A stretch of DNA of 64,000 nucleotides. Origin: Bacteroidia bacterium (GTDB taxonomy: Bacteria; Bacteroidota; Bacteroidia; UKL13-3). The stretch lies in assembly GCA_025454875.1 (NCBI GenBank), contig JALONP010000007.1, positions 1-64,000 of the forward strand, read 5' to 3'. Positions within the stretch are counted from its first letter, which is position 1; each line of letters begins with the position of its first letter. Position numbers and translations under genes: made by a program. Positions 37,123-46,636 of this stretch are shown piece by piece. A model generated the notes under the pieces. The model made no database searches. It saw nothing but the letters and a program-made list of their open reading frames with translations, and had not been told where the DNA came from.

Positions 37123-38461
37123 CGAGCAAAAAGACATATTACTGGATAGGTTATCTGCAAAACTTGCGGATTATGAATCGACAAGCCCGACCGATGCTGA
37201 TTGGAATTCGTTTGCTCACTCATACAACAAACGCAAGCGTAACGCGATCTGGTTCAAAATGGCCTTGTTTCTATTGGGGTTGGTTGCTGTTTTTGCGGTT
37301 ACAGCTATCATATTCAACAACCAGCAAGCCAATAATGGACAAGAGCTACAGAAGCAAGAAGCACCTGTAGGAAATGACTCAAAAGAAGTAGACCCTAAAG
37401 CACCAGTTAAAGCGGATCAAGATATTCAGAACCCAATATTAATTCAGACAAAGTTAACTAAGGAGCTATCTAGTGATGATTTAAAAGGAAATCTGTTGTC
37501 TGATAAACAAGAAACCAAGAGCACTGAAAACTTGAAACAGGAGAAAATGACAACCAACAAGTCAGTATACAACTCTCAATCAACCAACAATCAGCAGCAA
37601 GTGGGGGATGAGGAATATACAGCATTTAATGAAGAATTGGCTGCAGAACAACAACAAATTGTTACGCATACACAACAACCAACAATATTGGCTCCACACA
37701 AAATGGCTGTTATTGGTTATAGAAAAAAAGATTGGCAACCACTTTTGCAAACAATACCGATCCCGCGGGATTCAACCAAATATGACATCAAAACACAACC
37801 GAAGTCTAAGTTTTTTATTGAGTCTGGCGCATTGTTTACGAGCACACCACATTTAAAGGGTATCTATCCTTCAAACATGGGGTACAATGGATTGTTGGTT
37901 CAGGCAGGTTATCGCATTGCTCCAAAATGGCATATTGTATCAGGAATCCAGTGGGGCAAACTTATCAGTTATGATCGCTATGAGGAGTCTCAAACGGAGT
38001 CGAGAACTACGATAGCGCGGGTTGACACAACACTCAAGTACCATTCGGGTTATAACCGAATAATGATGAATATTGATACCGTAACACATACTACCACAAA
38101 CAATGTGCAAAACAGTTATTCGTTAAATACCGAGCGCGTGTGGCTTGCAATACCAATATTGGCACAATTTGAACTAGGCAACAATAAGCGTTTTATAGGA
38201 TTGAGCGCAGGAGTCGTTTCGACACAAATTTCGTCTACAACTAATACATTGGTTGTGAACGAAACAGGCGGACAACAACGGGTTTCTAACAACACTAAAG
38301 AGTGGTTGTTCGCCCCTACGGTAGGCGTGTTTGGATACCATCGAATTTATAAACAAGTAGGAGCAGTAGCAGGCGCTTCATATTTAACCTACTTGCCAAA
38401 TCAACTATTAAATCATAACCACTCATTTCAACTAAGCGCGGGTTTACGCGTTCAATTTTAA
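37115..38461 (+). CDS. Single-span membrane protein with C-terminal beta-barrel-like domain, sigma partner
   Basis: Protein of 448 residues made with the ECF sigma factor (8-bp overlap). Residues 1-40 are charged and would be cytoplasmic (LSAKLADYESTSPTDADWNSFAHSYNKRKR), and a membrane helix (MALFLLGLVAVFAVTAIIF) lies at about 46-64. A Gln/Lys/Asn-rich linker runs to about 215. The C-terminal 220 residues (FFIESGALFTSTPHLKGIYPSNMGYNGLLVQAGYRIAPKWHIVSGIQWG ... LSAGLRVQF) look like an outer-membrane beta-barrel domain ending in aromatic Phe. This arrangement recurs next to ECF sigma genes in Bacteroidota; an anti-sigma role is an inference, with no ZAS zinc motif visible. Confidence 0.72.
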   Translation: MHNEQKDILLDRLSAKLADYESTSPTDADWNSFAHSYNKRKRNAIWFKMALFLLGLVAVFAVTAIIFNNQQANNGQELQKQEAPVGNDSKEVDPKAPVKADQDIQNPILIQTKLTKELSSDDLKGNLLSDKQETKSTENLKQEKMTTNKSVYNSQSTNNQQQVGDEEYTAFNEELAAEQQQIVTHTQQPTILAPHKMAVIGYRKKDWQPLLQTIPIPRDSTKYDIKTQPKSKFFIESGALFTSTPHLKGIYPSNMGYNGLLVQAGYRIAPKWHIVSGIQWGKLISYDRYEESQTESRTTIARVDTTLKYHSGYNRIMMNIDTVTHTTTNNVQNSYSLNTERVWLAIPILAQFELGNNKRFIGLSAGVVSTQISSTTNTLVVNETGGQQRVSNNTKEWLFAPTVGVFGYHRIYKQVGAVAGASYLTYLPNQLLNHNHSFQLSAGLRVQF

Positions 38462-38485
38462 TCACAACTATCAATTAATTATTAT

Positions 38486-40729
38486 ATGAAATCAACAATG
38501 AACAACCGACTAAAACGACCAATTGGGGTGTTGATTGCGCTTGTTTTGGGGCTTATTTCCCAATTAGCCAACGCCCAAAATCCGTGCGACTTGGACTTTA
38601 TATATGCCAAACAAGGAACACAATTGTATGTTCAAAACACAACAGACAATCCGCTTTTTATCTCCTATTATTTATGGGATTTTGGAGATGGATCTCCAGC
38701 GCGATACCAAAACCCTCATGAATCACTTGAGCATGTATATGCTGCACCGGGCACATACAATGTTTGTTTAACGGATAGCTTTTGCCCAGGAAGCATGGTT
38801 TGTAAACTTGTGACTATTGACACAACAGCGGCTATTGTTCCTGGAATAAAAGACACATTAATCGGAGATGGTTTGTATACATTTAATCCAGAAGGAATTG
38901 ACTCTGCGGCTATCCAATTTATTTATTGGGATTTCGGAGATGGTTTCTATGCATATGAATATTCACCAACACATGGTTATGAATATTCAGGGTTATTCAC
39001 CGTGTGTTTAGCGGTGATTGACACACAAAACAACTTGAGCCAAAATTGCAAAGAGCTTGATGTGGTTGTTTTAAACAATTGTAGAGCACAGTTTTCGACC
39101 CGCACCATCAATGGGGCCGTTCAATTTGACAATTTTAGCTATGGGCTTGATAGTGCCACCGTTTTTGAATGGGATTTTGGAGATGGAAACTCGAGTACAG
39201 AGAAAAGCCCTCTTCATGCTTATGCAACACCAGGTTTGTATGAGGTAAAGTTAATAGTAAGGGGTGTTTGTGTTGACAGTATTACGCAGCACGTAATTGC
39301 ACCAGATACTACAAACTGTTACTTCACATTTACATCTACAATTAATAACCAACGCGTACGATTTGATATAGTAAATAACGACACAACATTGTTACCGGGT
39401 AATCAATACCACTTTGATTTTGGAGATGGAAATTTTGCCGGATCTTACGGGAATCCTGTTGAAAACATTTACCATGATACAGGAGCATATGTTGTGTGCG
39501 TGAGCATGTTTGCTCCAAGCTGCGGGTCCTTTATTTACCGTTGTGATACAATTCGAATTACTTCTCTTGTTCCGATATGCAAAGCAGATTTCGATGTTTA
39601 CCCTTGGGACTATTATGCCAATGTGGTGAACAAATCGCAAGTATTTGGAACTCAAAACCAATATGAAGTGAGCATTAACTGGGGAGATGGTTATACAATG
39701 CCATTTACCCAAGATAGTATTGGATACACCCATGAATATGATAGCGCTGGTTTTTATCCAATTACTCTAACCGTAATGAGTATAGCAGGTTGCAGCGATT
39801 CGATTACAAAAATCGTAGGTGTTGGACCTAAGTATACGCTTTCAGGAAATGTATCTGCTGGAGGGTCAGCAGCTCCGTATGTATCCGTTTATATTTATGC
39901 TTTTGAACCGATTTCTGGACAGCTAAGCTTGTATGGGGCAACCTCAACAAATGACTCAGGGTTTTATGAAATTAACCTTCCAATAGGTTATTATTTGGTG
40001 CAAGCCGACTTTTTGTTTGACCCAACACAAACAGGTTTTTACCTGCCAACCTATTACCAAAACAAACTCAATTGGGATTTAGCGGATCTTATCACCTTAA
40101 CAAGCGACCGTTCAAGTATTAATATTGATTTGATACCTTACTCATATTATGGTTCAGGCTACGGAACAGTATCAGGAATGGTTATGTTTGGAGAAGGCAA
40201 CAAAAGCCAAAATGGGCCAATTACACCAGGAACACCAGCGGATAAAATGTTGATTTATTTGTTAGATGGACTAGGAAACCCAGTAGCTTATACACATACT
40301 CACAATGATGGATCGTTCAATTTTGGATACTTACCTGAAGGAAATTACCAATTGTGGGCAGAGATGGCTGGCAAAGTAACAGAGCCAGCTTTGGTATCGA
40401 TATCTGAAACCAACAATACCGTAAATGATGTTAGAATTGTGATTGGGCAAAACAGAATAACTACAAGTGTTGCTCAGCGGATGGCATCGAATACCTTATC
40501 GTATTCCTTGTATCCGAATCCTGGAACCGACAAGGTATTTTTGGAGGCTGAAGGATTGGATAGGGCTATGGTTTATGATATTATGGGAAAAGAAATTACC
40601 AATTTACAGCAAACGGTTAGCGCAAACGCGATTATGCTTGATATCGCATCGTTGAAGGCAGGGGTATACTTAGTACAGGTTGTTGGTAAACAAGGACAAA
40701 CAAGCACCACACGGTTAATGAAACAATAA
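38486..40729 (+). CDS. PKD-domain secreted protein with T9SS sorting domain
   Basis: Exported protein of 747 residues. The signal peptide ends near LANAQ. About five PKD-type beta domains follow, marked by WDFGDGSPARYQNP, WDFGDGFYAYEYSP, WDFGDGNSSTEKSP, FDFGDGNFAGSYGNP and INWGDGYTMP. Residues about 455-650 hold two carboxypeptidase-regulatory/SdrD-B-like folds (YTLSGNVSAGGSAAPYVSVYIY and GYGTVSGMVMFGEG ... FGYLPEGNYQLWAEMAG). The C-terminus (YSLYPNPGTDKVFLEAEG ... LKAGVYLVQVVG) is a type A T9SS domain. It lies 24 bp after the sigma partner gene, so all three may form one unit, ended by a very strong terminator. Confidence 0.87.
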   Translation: MKSTMNNRLKRPIGVLIALVLGLISQLANAQNPCDLDFIYAKQGTQLYVQNTTDNPLFISYYLWDFGDGSPARYQNPHESLEHVYAAPGTYNVCLTDSFCPGSMVCKLVTIDTTAAIVPGIKDTLIGDGLYTFNPEGIDSAAIQFIYWDFGDGFYAYEYSPTHGYEYSGLFTVCLAVIDTQNNLSQNCKELDVVVLNNCRAQFSTRTINGAVQFDNFSYGLDSATVFEWDFGDGNSSTEKSPLHAYATPGLYEVKLIVRGVCVDSITQHVIAPDTTNCYFTFTSTINNQRVRFDIVNNDTTLLPGNQYHFDFGDGNFAGSYGNPVENIYHDTGAYVVCVSMFAPSCGSFIYRCDTIRITSLVPICKADFDVYPWDYYANVVNKSQVFGTQNQYEVSINWGDGYTMPFTQDSIGYTHEYDSAGFYPITLTVMSIAGCSDSITKIVGVGPKYTLSGNVSAGGSAAPYVSVYIYAFEPISGQLSLYGATSTNDSGFYEINLPIGYYLVQADFLFDPTQTGFYLPTYYQNKLNWDLADLITLTSDRSSINIDLIPYSYYGSGYGTVSGMVMFGEGNKSQNGPITPGTPADKMLIYLLDGLGNPVAYTHTHNDGSFNFGYLPEGNYQLWAEMAGKVTEPALVSISETNNTVNDVRIVIGQNRITTSVAQRMASNTLSYSLYPNPGTDKVFLEAEGLDRAMVYDIMGKEITNLQQTVSANAIMLDIASLKAGVYLVQVVGKQGQTSTTRLMKQ

Positions 40730-40757
40730 TTATTAGGCCAATAGTTAGGTTTCGCAT

Positions 40758-40788
40758 GCGGCCGCGGGTTTACCCGCGGCCGCTTTTT
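40758..40788 (+). terminator. Very strong G+C hairpin terminator
   Basis: A perfect 11-bp all-G/C stem (GCGGCCGCGGG at 40758-40768 with CCCGCGGCCGC at 40773-40783), a TTTA loop and then TTTTT. It lies 28 bp after the PKD protein stop codon. The stem is 100% G+C in an otherwise AT-rich region, and each arm contains GCGGCCGC. Confidence 0.95.
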
Positions 40789-40839
40789 GTTTAATAATTA
40801 ACCAAATACAAAACAGATGATTTAGTATATTCGAACCTT

Positions 40840-43800
40840 GTGAATTTAGGTGTTCAAGAATACAGTAAGCTTATAAATAGGCTTGACGACTTTATTCGGA
40901 AATATTACGTTAACCGAATGATTAAGGGCGGAATTTACCTTATCATCACATGTTTGTTTTTGTTTTTGGCTTTAAGTATAGCTGAGTATTTTGGAAGATA
41001 CAGCCCTACTATTAGAGCGGGCCTCTTTTTTACATTCATTGGAACTACGCTTTTTTTATTGGTATATTGGGTAGTACTGCCGTTGGCACAATTATCAAAA
41101 ATTGGAAAGCAAATCACGCATGAACAAGCATCGGCCATTATTGGAGAACACTTTACAGAGGTAGCAGATAAGCTTTTGAATGTACTTCAACTAAAACAAC
41201 TAGGCACAAACCAAAATGAGCTTTTGGATGCAGCTATTGCACAAAAAGCAAAACAGCTTGAACCCATCCCTTTTGTAGCAGCATTAAAGCGTCATCATAC
41301 GATTCGTTTTATGAGGTGGTTGCTTTTTCCAGTTGGCGTTTATGTGTTTATATATTTGGTAGCACCAGGAATGATTACTGACGCAGGCGAGCGGGTTATT
41401 AATTACCAAGAAAACTATAAGCCAAAGGCCCCCTTTACATTTATTATCAAGAACAAAACACTAACAGTAGAACAATTTGCTGACTACGAATTGCTTTTGG
41501 AAACAAAAGGAGAGACGCTTCCAAATGAGGTGTATGTAGAGTCAAGCGAAGGAAGGTTTAAAATGGTTAAAAAGGACAAGCAAACATTTGCTTTTTTATT
41601 TACCAATGTTTCAAAAAGCACCTCATTCATTCTAAGTGCATCAGGGTTTGAGTCGGACAAATATTTGCTTAAAACCATTGCGAAACCGCTATTGGTTTCT
41701 TTTACGGCCCAGCTTAACTATCCCCCTTATACTCAAAAGGTGCCTGAAAAAATTCAAAACCCTGGTGATTTAACGATTCCGCAAGGAACAATAGTTAAGT
41801 GGGAGTTTGATACCAAACAGGCAAACCAACTGATGGTTATTTCTGGAAAGCAAAAAATTGAGGGATTGTTATTGCGTGAAGGTGTTTTTTCTGCAACAAA
41901 GAGGGCCATGGCAACCGGACCTTATTGGATTAGGCTTGCAAATTTGGAGCAAGACCTTAATGATTCGGTCCAGTTTCAAATGTGGGTTGTACCTGACGCG
42001 TATCCACAGATTACAGTTGATGAAAAGAGGGATTCAGCGCAGCAACAGGTTGCGTTTATGGTTGGCGATGTTGCTGACGACTATGGCGTAACGCGATTGG
42101 CTTTTTATTACCAAGTAAGAGGAGAAGGAGCAAAGCAGCCCCAACCAAGGGTTATTCAATGGATAGATATTCCAACTAAAAGTAAAGCACACCGTTTTTA
42201 CCACCAGCTAAATGTATCGCAACTTCAACTCAAGCCAGGAGATGTTTTAACATACTATTTTGAGGTATGGGATAACGATGGGGTTAACGGAACCAAATCG
42301 ACCAAAACGCAAATACGCGAATGGAAAATGGAGTCGTTGGCAGAACTTGAAACTAAGCAAAACCAAGGAAGTACAAGGCTTAAAGAGAAAATGCAAGAGG
42401 CGCTTAACCAAGCAACAAATTTGCAAAAAGAATTAAGGTTGCTTGAAAGAGATATGGTGGATAAAAAAGAATTGAGTTGGGAGGAAAAAAAGAAACTTGA
42501 AAAGCTTTTGGAAAAGCAAAAACAACTTGCCAAACAACTTGCTGAAATTAAACAAGAAAACGAACAATTAAACAAGCAGGAAGAATCGATACGCAAACAA
42601 GAGCAACAGTTGCTTGAGAAACAACAACAGCTAGAAAAGATGTTCAATGAGTTGATGGACGAAGAAATGAAAAAACTAATTCGAGAGATGGAGAAATTAT
42701 TGCAACAGCAACAAAAAGATCAGCTCAAGCAAGAGTTGGATAAACTTCAGCTAAATAATAAAGACGTGGAGAAGGAGTTGGATCGAATGTTGGAACAATA
42801 CAAAAAGCTTGAAGTTGAAAAGAAGCTTGATCAGGTTACCCAAAAGTTAGAAGAGTTAGCAAACAAGCAAGAGGAGTTAAGCAACAAAACCAGAGAAACC
42901 CCAAAGGAAAATAATATTAGCAAAGAGGAACAAAAAAAGGAGTTGCTAAGTGAACAACAAAAACTTACAAATGAGTTTAAAGAAATTAATGAACAACTCG
43001 ACAAATTAGAGCAAGAGAACAAAAACCTTGAAGATCCATCATCAATAGAAGAAACAGACGAGCTCGAAAAAGAAATTGAGCAACAGCAACAGGAGAGCGA
43101 ACAAGAACTGAACAAAGGCCAGCAAAAAAAAGCTGGAGAAAAGCAGCAGAAAGCAGCAGACCAAATGAAAAAAATGAGTCAGCAACTGAAGCAAAAACAA
43201 GCCGAGCAAGAACAGGAAGAGTTTGAGCTTGATGCGCAAGCCTTGCGTGAAATTTTGGAGAATACCATACAACTCTCAAAAGACCAAGAATTGTTAATGG
43301 ACCGAATGAAATCCATCAATGGATACAACCCACAGTTTGTTGAAGCAGCTCAAGAACAACAAAAAATAAAGGACAACGCAAGAATTATTGAAGACAGTCT
43401 TCAAGCACTAAGTAAAAGGGTGGTAGAGATTAGCGCCTTTGTAAACCGAGAGGTTTCCAAGATGAACGACAATCTCGAAAAAAGTGTAAGTGGGTATGGA
43501 AGCCGCAATTTTTGGGAAATCAGAACACGGCAGCAATCTACCATGATGCACGCAAATAATTTAGCAGTGATGTTGAGTGATTTGTTAAAACAAATGCAAG
43601 ATAAAATGAATGGAGAAGGGGAGTCGAGCGGAAAGTCAGGAAAACCACAAAAAGGAGGAAAAGGGAAAGGAGGCAAAGGCTCATCAAAAGGAAAATCGAT
43701 GAGTGAGCTTAAAAAGGCACAAGAAGAACTTAACAAGCAATTAAGAGAAGGCCTAAACAAACAACAACAGCCAAATGGAAAAGAGCCGGGTGGAGAAGGC

Positions 43801-44274
43801 AAACCCCAACCTGGAAAAGGAGGACAAATGGGCTCGGAGGAGTTTGCTAAATTGGCAGCTCAACAACAAGCTATTCGTCAACAGATGCAAATGCTGATGC
43901 AGCAGCTTGGAAGCAAAGAAAAGGAAGGGTTAGGTGGCCAAAAGCAATTACAAGAAATGCAGCGTTTAATGGAGCAAACCGAAAAGGAGCTTTATAACAA
44001 AAAGCTTAGTTCAGAACTGTTAATGCGCCAACAAGATATTTTAACCAGAATGCTAGAGTCAGAAAAGGCCGAACGAAAACAAGAGCAAGACCAGAAACGG
44101 GAGGCTGAACAGGCAAAGCAGATTCCACCCCCAAACCCGCCCTCTTTTGATTATTATTTGAAACAAAAGCAAAAAGAGCAAGAGCTTTTGGAAACCATTC
44201 CAATCGAATTGCAACCCTATTATAAAGATAAGGCCAAGGAGTATTTTAATAAGATTGGAACAAAAGCCGATTAA
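40840..44274 (+). CDS. DUF4175-family membrane protein with long coiled coil
   Basis: Large membrane protein of 1144 residues. Hydrophobic helices lie near residues 30-48, 58-80 and 165-180; a periplasmic-type beta region spans about 190-480 (FTFIIKNKTLTVEQFADYELLLETKGE is typical of the family). From about 500 to 860 the protein is almost entirely Glu/Lys/Gln-rich coiled coil, then Gly/Lys-rich (GKPQKGGKGKGGKGSSKGKS) and again helical to the end. The family is widespread in Bacteroidota but has no assigned function. The start is the GTG at 40840; the next Met (residue 27) would cut into the first helix. It stands alone downstream of the strong terminator. Confidence 0.75.
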   Translation: MNLGVQEYSKLINRLDDFIRKYYVNRMIKGGIYLIITCLFLFLALSIAEYFGRYSPTIRAGLFFTFIGTTLFLLVYWVVLPLAQLSKIGKQITHEQASAIIGEHFTEVADKLLNVLQLKQLGTNQNELLDAAIAQKAKQLEPIPFVAALKRHHTIRFMRWLLFPVGVYVFIYLVAPGMITDAGERVINYQENYKPKAPFTFIIKNKTLTVEQFADYELLLETKGETLPNEVYVESSEGRFKMVKKDKQTFAFLFTNVSKSTSFILSASGFESDKYLLKTIAKPLLVSFTAQLNYPPYTQKVPEKIQNPGDLTIPQGTIVKWEFDTKQANQLMVISGKQKIEGLLLREGVFSATKRAMATGPYWIRLANLEQDLNDSVQFQMWVVPDAYPQITVDEKRDSAQQQVAFMVGDVADDYGVTRLAFYYQVRGEGAKQPQPRVIQWIDIPTKSKAHRFYHQLNVSQLQLKPGDVLTYYFEVWDNDGVNGTKSTKTQIREWKMESLAELETKQNQGSTRLKEKMQEALNQATNLQKELRLLERDMVDKKELSWEEKKKLEKLLEKQKQLAKQLAEIKQENEQLNKQEESIRKQEQQLLEKQQQLEKMFNELMDEEMKKLIREMEKLLQQQQKDQLKQELDKLQLNNKDVEKELDRMLEQYKKLEVEKKLDQVTQKLEELANKQEELSNKTRETPKENNISKEEQKKELLSEQQKLTNEFKEINEQLDKLEQENKNLEDPSSIEETDELEKEIEQQQQESEQELNKGQQKKAGEKQQKAADQMKKMSQQLKQKQAEQEQEEFELDAQALREILENTIQLSKDQELLMDRMKSINGYNPQFVEAAQEQQKIKDNARIIEDSLQALSKRVVEISAFVNREVSKMNDNLEKSVSGYGSRNFWEIRTRQQSTMMHANNLAVMLSDLLKQMQDKMNGEGESSGKSGKPQKGGKGKGGKGSSKGKSMSELKKAQEELNKQLREGLNKQQQPNGKEPGGEGKPQPGKGGQMGSEEFAKLAAQQQAIRQQMQMLMQQLGSKEKEGLGGQKQLQEMQRLMEQTEKELYNKKLSSELLMRQQDILTRMLESEKAERKQEQDQKREAEQAKQIPPPNPPSFDYYLKQKQKEQELLETIPIELQPYYKDKAKEYFNKIGTKAD

Positions 44275-44504
44275 TAACAATTTAATGAATAGTTGCCTTT
44301 CACAGGGATAACTCTTATTGGTTAAAAATACTTAATGATTCGTTATTGTAAAAACAAGGCTGTTTAACTAACGACTATTATCCTTAAAAGGCTAAAGTCA
44401 TCATAGATAATGAATTAAAAAACCACTTCGTAGAAATGGTATTTGAGGGTGTATTGTAGCTCAAAGGATTTGGGGAGGCTCCCCGATGCAAAATAGCTAA
44501 AACA

Positions 44505-44529
44505 AAAAAGCAGCTAATTGCTGCTTTTT
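44505..44529 (-). terminator. Terminator downstream of tRNA-Phe
   Basis: A perfect 10-bp stem (AAAAAGCAGC at 44505-44514 with GCTGCTTTTT at 44520-44529) and a 5-nt loop. On the minus strand it lies 10 nt after the tRNA 3' end and ends in a T-run, so it terminates the tRNA transcript; it is nearly symmetric and could work both ways. Confidence 0.85.
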
Positions 44530-44538
44530 GTAAAGAAG

Positions 44539-44611
44539 TGGTATGGGAGGGAATCGAACCCCCGACACAAGGATTTTCAGTCCTTTGCTCTACCAACTGA
44601 GCTACCGTACC
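44539..44611 (-). tRNA. tRNA-Phe (GAA)
   Basis: A 73-nt cloverleaf on the minus strand. The D arm is GCTC-AGTTGGTA-GAGC, the anticodon arm AAGGA-CTGAAAA-TCCTT (anticodon GAA, Phe) and the T arm GGGGG-TTCGATT-CCCTC. The acceptor stem pairs GGTACGG with CCATACC, leaving one C5-A68 mismatch; discriminator base A73. No CCA is encoded, so it is added after transcription. A terminator follows directly. Confidence 0.95.
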
Positions 44612-44745
44612 ATTTGTTTGTTGGGGATGCAAAAGTATGATTTTTCACAAACGATGCAAATCATTTTAAAAAATTCTAATTTCTGTTATCCAAATTGGTG
44701 AGCCATTAAAAAGTATTAATATTGTGAATACACTTGATAAATAAG

Positions 44746-46053
44746 ATGATTTCACAATTGTTGTTCCTATTGGTTGCGGCTGTGGCCGTATACTTATTTG
44801 CCAAAAATTTGGGCAAAATTCGCAGAAACATACTTTTAGGTAAGGATGTTAACCTATCAGATAACAAGCCAGAACGATGGAAAACTATGCTCAAAGTTGC
44901 ATTTGGGCAAACAAAAATGGCAGCGCGGCCAGTGCCATTTGTTTTGCACTTTTTTGTTTATGTAGGTTTTGTGTTAATCAATATTGAGGTTCTTGAAATT
45001 TTGATTGATGGCGTTTTTGGAACGCACCGTGTACTCTCTTTTCTTGGCCCCGTTTACAATGCTGCAATCGGCTTTTTTGAAGTACTCGCTTTTGCGGTAT
45101 TGGTTGCTTGTGTGGTGTTTTTATGCCGCAGGTATGTGGTTAAAGTCGCGCGTTTCCAAAGTGCCGAGTTGCAAGGATTTCCGAACAAAGACGCAGCTAC
45201 AATTTTGTTTGTAGAAATCGTATTAATGGCCGCATTGCTCAAAATGAATGCAGCAGATCAGTTGTTGCAAGCCCGCGGGGCAGAACATTATATCAATGCT
45301 GGAAGCTTTCCGATTAGCAGCTGGTTGGTTGTTCCTTTTATTAGTTCTTTGAGTGACGGGGCGTTAATCATGCTAGAAAGAGCGGCTTGGTGGTTTCATA
45401 TATTGGGCATCTTTGCTTTTATGAACTACTTGCCTTTCAGCAAGCATTTTCACATCATCATGGCATTTCCAAATACTTTTTACAGCAACCTTAAACCTAA
45501 GGGAGACTTGAACAATATGACGAGCGTAACACAAGAGGCTAAGTTAATGCTTGATCCAGGTGCCGTAACTCCCGAAGGATATACGCCACCTACGAGTTTT
45601 GGGGTAAAAGACATACAAGATCTTACTTGGAAAAACTTAATGGACGCATATACTTGCACCGAATGTGGAAGATGCACCAGCAGCTGCCCACAAAATATTA
45701 CGGGAAAGCTCTTATCACCGCGAAAAATTGTAATGGATGTACGTGACAGGTTGGAAGAGGTTGGAAAAAATATTGATGCAAACAATGGAATTTTTGTTGA
45801 AGACGGGAAGAACCTACACAGCTATATCAGTGAAGCAGAATTATGGGCTTGTAATACCTGTAACGCTTGCGTTGAAGCATGCCCTGTGAATATTAATCCG
45901 ATGGAAGTAATTGTAGAAATGCGCAGGTATAAGGTGATGGAACAATCATCAGCACCAAGTTCGTTGAATAATATGTTTAACAACCTTGAGAACAACCAAG
46001 CGCCTTGGCAGTTTAGCCCAATGGATAGGGCTAATTGGACACAGGAGGTGTAA
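44746..46053 (+). CDS. Membrane-bound Fe-S oxidoreductase (heterodisulfide reductase-like, 4Fe-4S dicluster)
   Basis: Inner-membrane protein of 435 residues. The N-terminal half has about five membrane helices (for example LLFLLVAAVAVYLFAKNLG, PFVLHFFVYVGFVLINIEVLEI and ALIMLERAAWWFHILGIFAFMNYLPFSKHFHII), of the NarI/HdrE type with conserved His that may bind haem. The C-terminal half has two 4Fe-4S motifs: CTECGRCTSSCPQNI and CNTCNACVEACPVNI. Related proteins pass electrons between the membrane and a cysteine-rich CCG-domain protein. In other Bacteroidota that partner is usually the next gene; here it starts at 56641. The ATG at 44746 is preferred to a TTG at 44734. Confidence 0.83.
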   Translation: MISQLLFLLVAAVAVYLFAKNLGKIRRNILLGKDVNLSDNKPERWKTMLKVAFGQTKMAARPVPFVLHFFVYVGFVLINIEVLEILIDGVFGTHRVLSFLGPVYNAAIGFFEVLAFAVLVACVVFLCRRYVVKVARFQSAELQGFPNKDAATILFVEIVLMAALLKMNAADQLLQARGAEHYINAGSFPISSWLVVPFISSLSDGALIMLERAAWWFHILGIFAFMNYLPFSKHFHIIMAFPNTFYSNLKPKGDLNNMTSVTQEAKLMLDPGAVTPEGYTPPTSFGVKDIQDLTWKNLMDAYTCTECGRCTSSCPQNITGKLLSPRKIVMDVRDRLEEVGKNIDANNGIFVEDGKNLHSYISEAELWACNTCNACVEACPVNINPMEVIVEMRRYKVMEQSSAPSSLNNMFNNLENNQAPWQFSPMDRANWTQEV

Positions 46054-46569
46054 ATGAAGTTGGTTAACCGCCTATACATCATTACTATTTTAGCAACAAT
46101 AACTGGATGCGGTTGTTATTCCACCTGTGATTGTTTTGACGAGAACGATGCAAGTATTTCGATAAAATTAAACACAGATACTACAACCACTAATTATTGG
46201 AGGCAATCAGATCTTATAGGAGTAACATTAATCGAAGTAGACTCTGCGAAGAATACACAAAAAGCAATAGATTTTATTGACGATACAGGTAAAGCAAGCC
46301 ATTTTAAAGGAATGGCCTTAACAATACCTAACAGTAAGGGCTTGGATTCAGAAAACGAGTATGTAAACCCATTGGTATACAAAATTGAAAAGGATTCTAT
46401 AAAGCTGAGCGTTAAAATCAGCAATATCAAAACGAAAGGTGCTTTATCAAAGAGCATGTGTTGCAAATGTTATTCGAACGAATACATTGAGTTCAGTATT
46501 AATGGTTCTTTAAAAAGACTTTCCGGAGTTGATGGTTTTGGTGTTTCTTACACGATTGTGAGACCGTAA
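46054..46569 (+). CDS. Lipoprotein, hypothetical
   Basis: Predicted lipoprotein of 171 residues with leader MKLVNRLYIITILATITGC (lipobox ITGC at 16-19). The mature part begins Cys-rich (CGCYSTCDCFDEND) and is otherwise beta-like (IEFSINGSLKRLSG). A second Cys cluster, CCKCYS, lies near 142. No family recognised. The ATG follows the preceding stop directly (TAA-ATG), so it is translationally coupled to the Fe-S membrane protein, though its content suggests it is part of the inserted block. Confidence 0.6.
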   Translation: MKLVNRLYIITILATITGCGCYSTCDCFDENDASISIKLNTDTTTTNYWRQSDLIGVTLIEVDSAKNTQKAIDFIDDTGKASHFKGMALTIPNSKGLDSENEYVNPLVYKIEKDSIKLSVKISNIKTKGALSKSMCCKCYSNEYIEFSINGSLKRLSGVDGFGVSYTIVRP

Positions 46570-46574
46570 AAGGT

Positions 46575-46624
46575 TTGCACCATAACCAATTATTAAAATA
46601 GCAGACTTGTTATGGTGCAATTTT
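46575..46624. terminator. Bidirectional hairpin between convergent genes
   Basis: TTGCACCATAAC at 46575-46586 pairs perfectly with GTTATGGTGCAA at 46609-46620 around a 22-nt loop, followed by TTTT; on the other strand an A/T-rich flank also follows. It lies between the ends of two convergent genes and so probably terminates both. Confidence 0.7.
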
Positions 46625-46636
46625 AAAATGGGCTGG

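Noticed and set aside
40758-40783. GCGGCCGC sites as cloning-vector or adaptor contamination
   Set aside because: They form the two arms of a perfect hairpin followed by a T-run just after a stop codon, with normal coding sequence on both sides.
42255-44203. Several long minus-strand open frames within the DUF4175 gene
   Set aside because: They arise from the Gln/Glu/Lys-rich coiled-coil codons read backwards, giving Ser/Cys/Phe/Leu-rich low-complexity products with no features.
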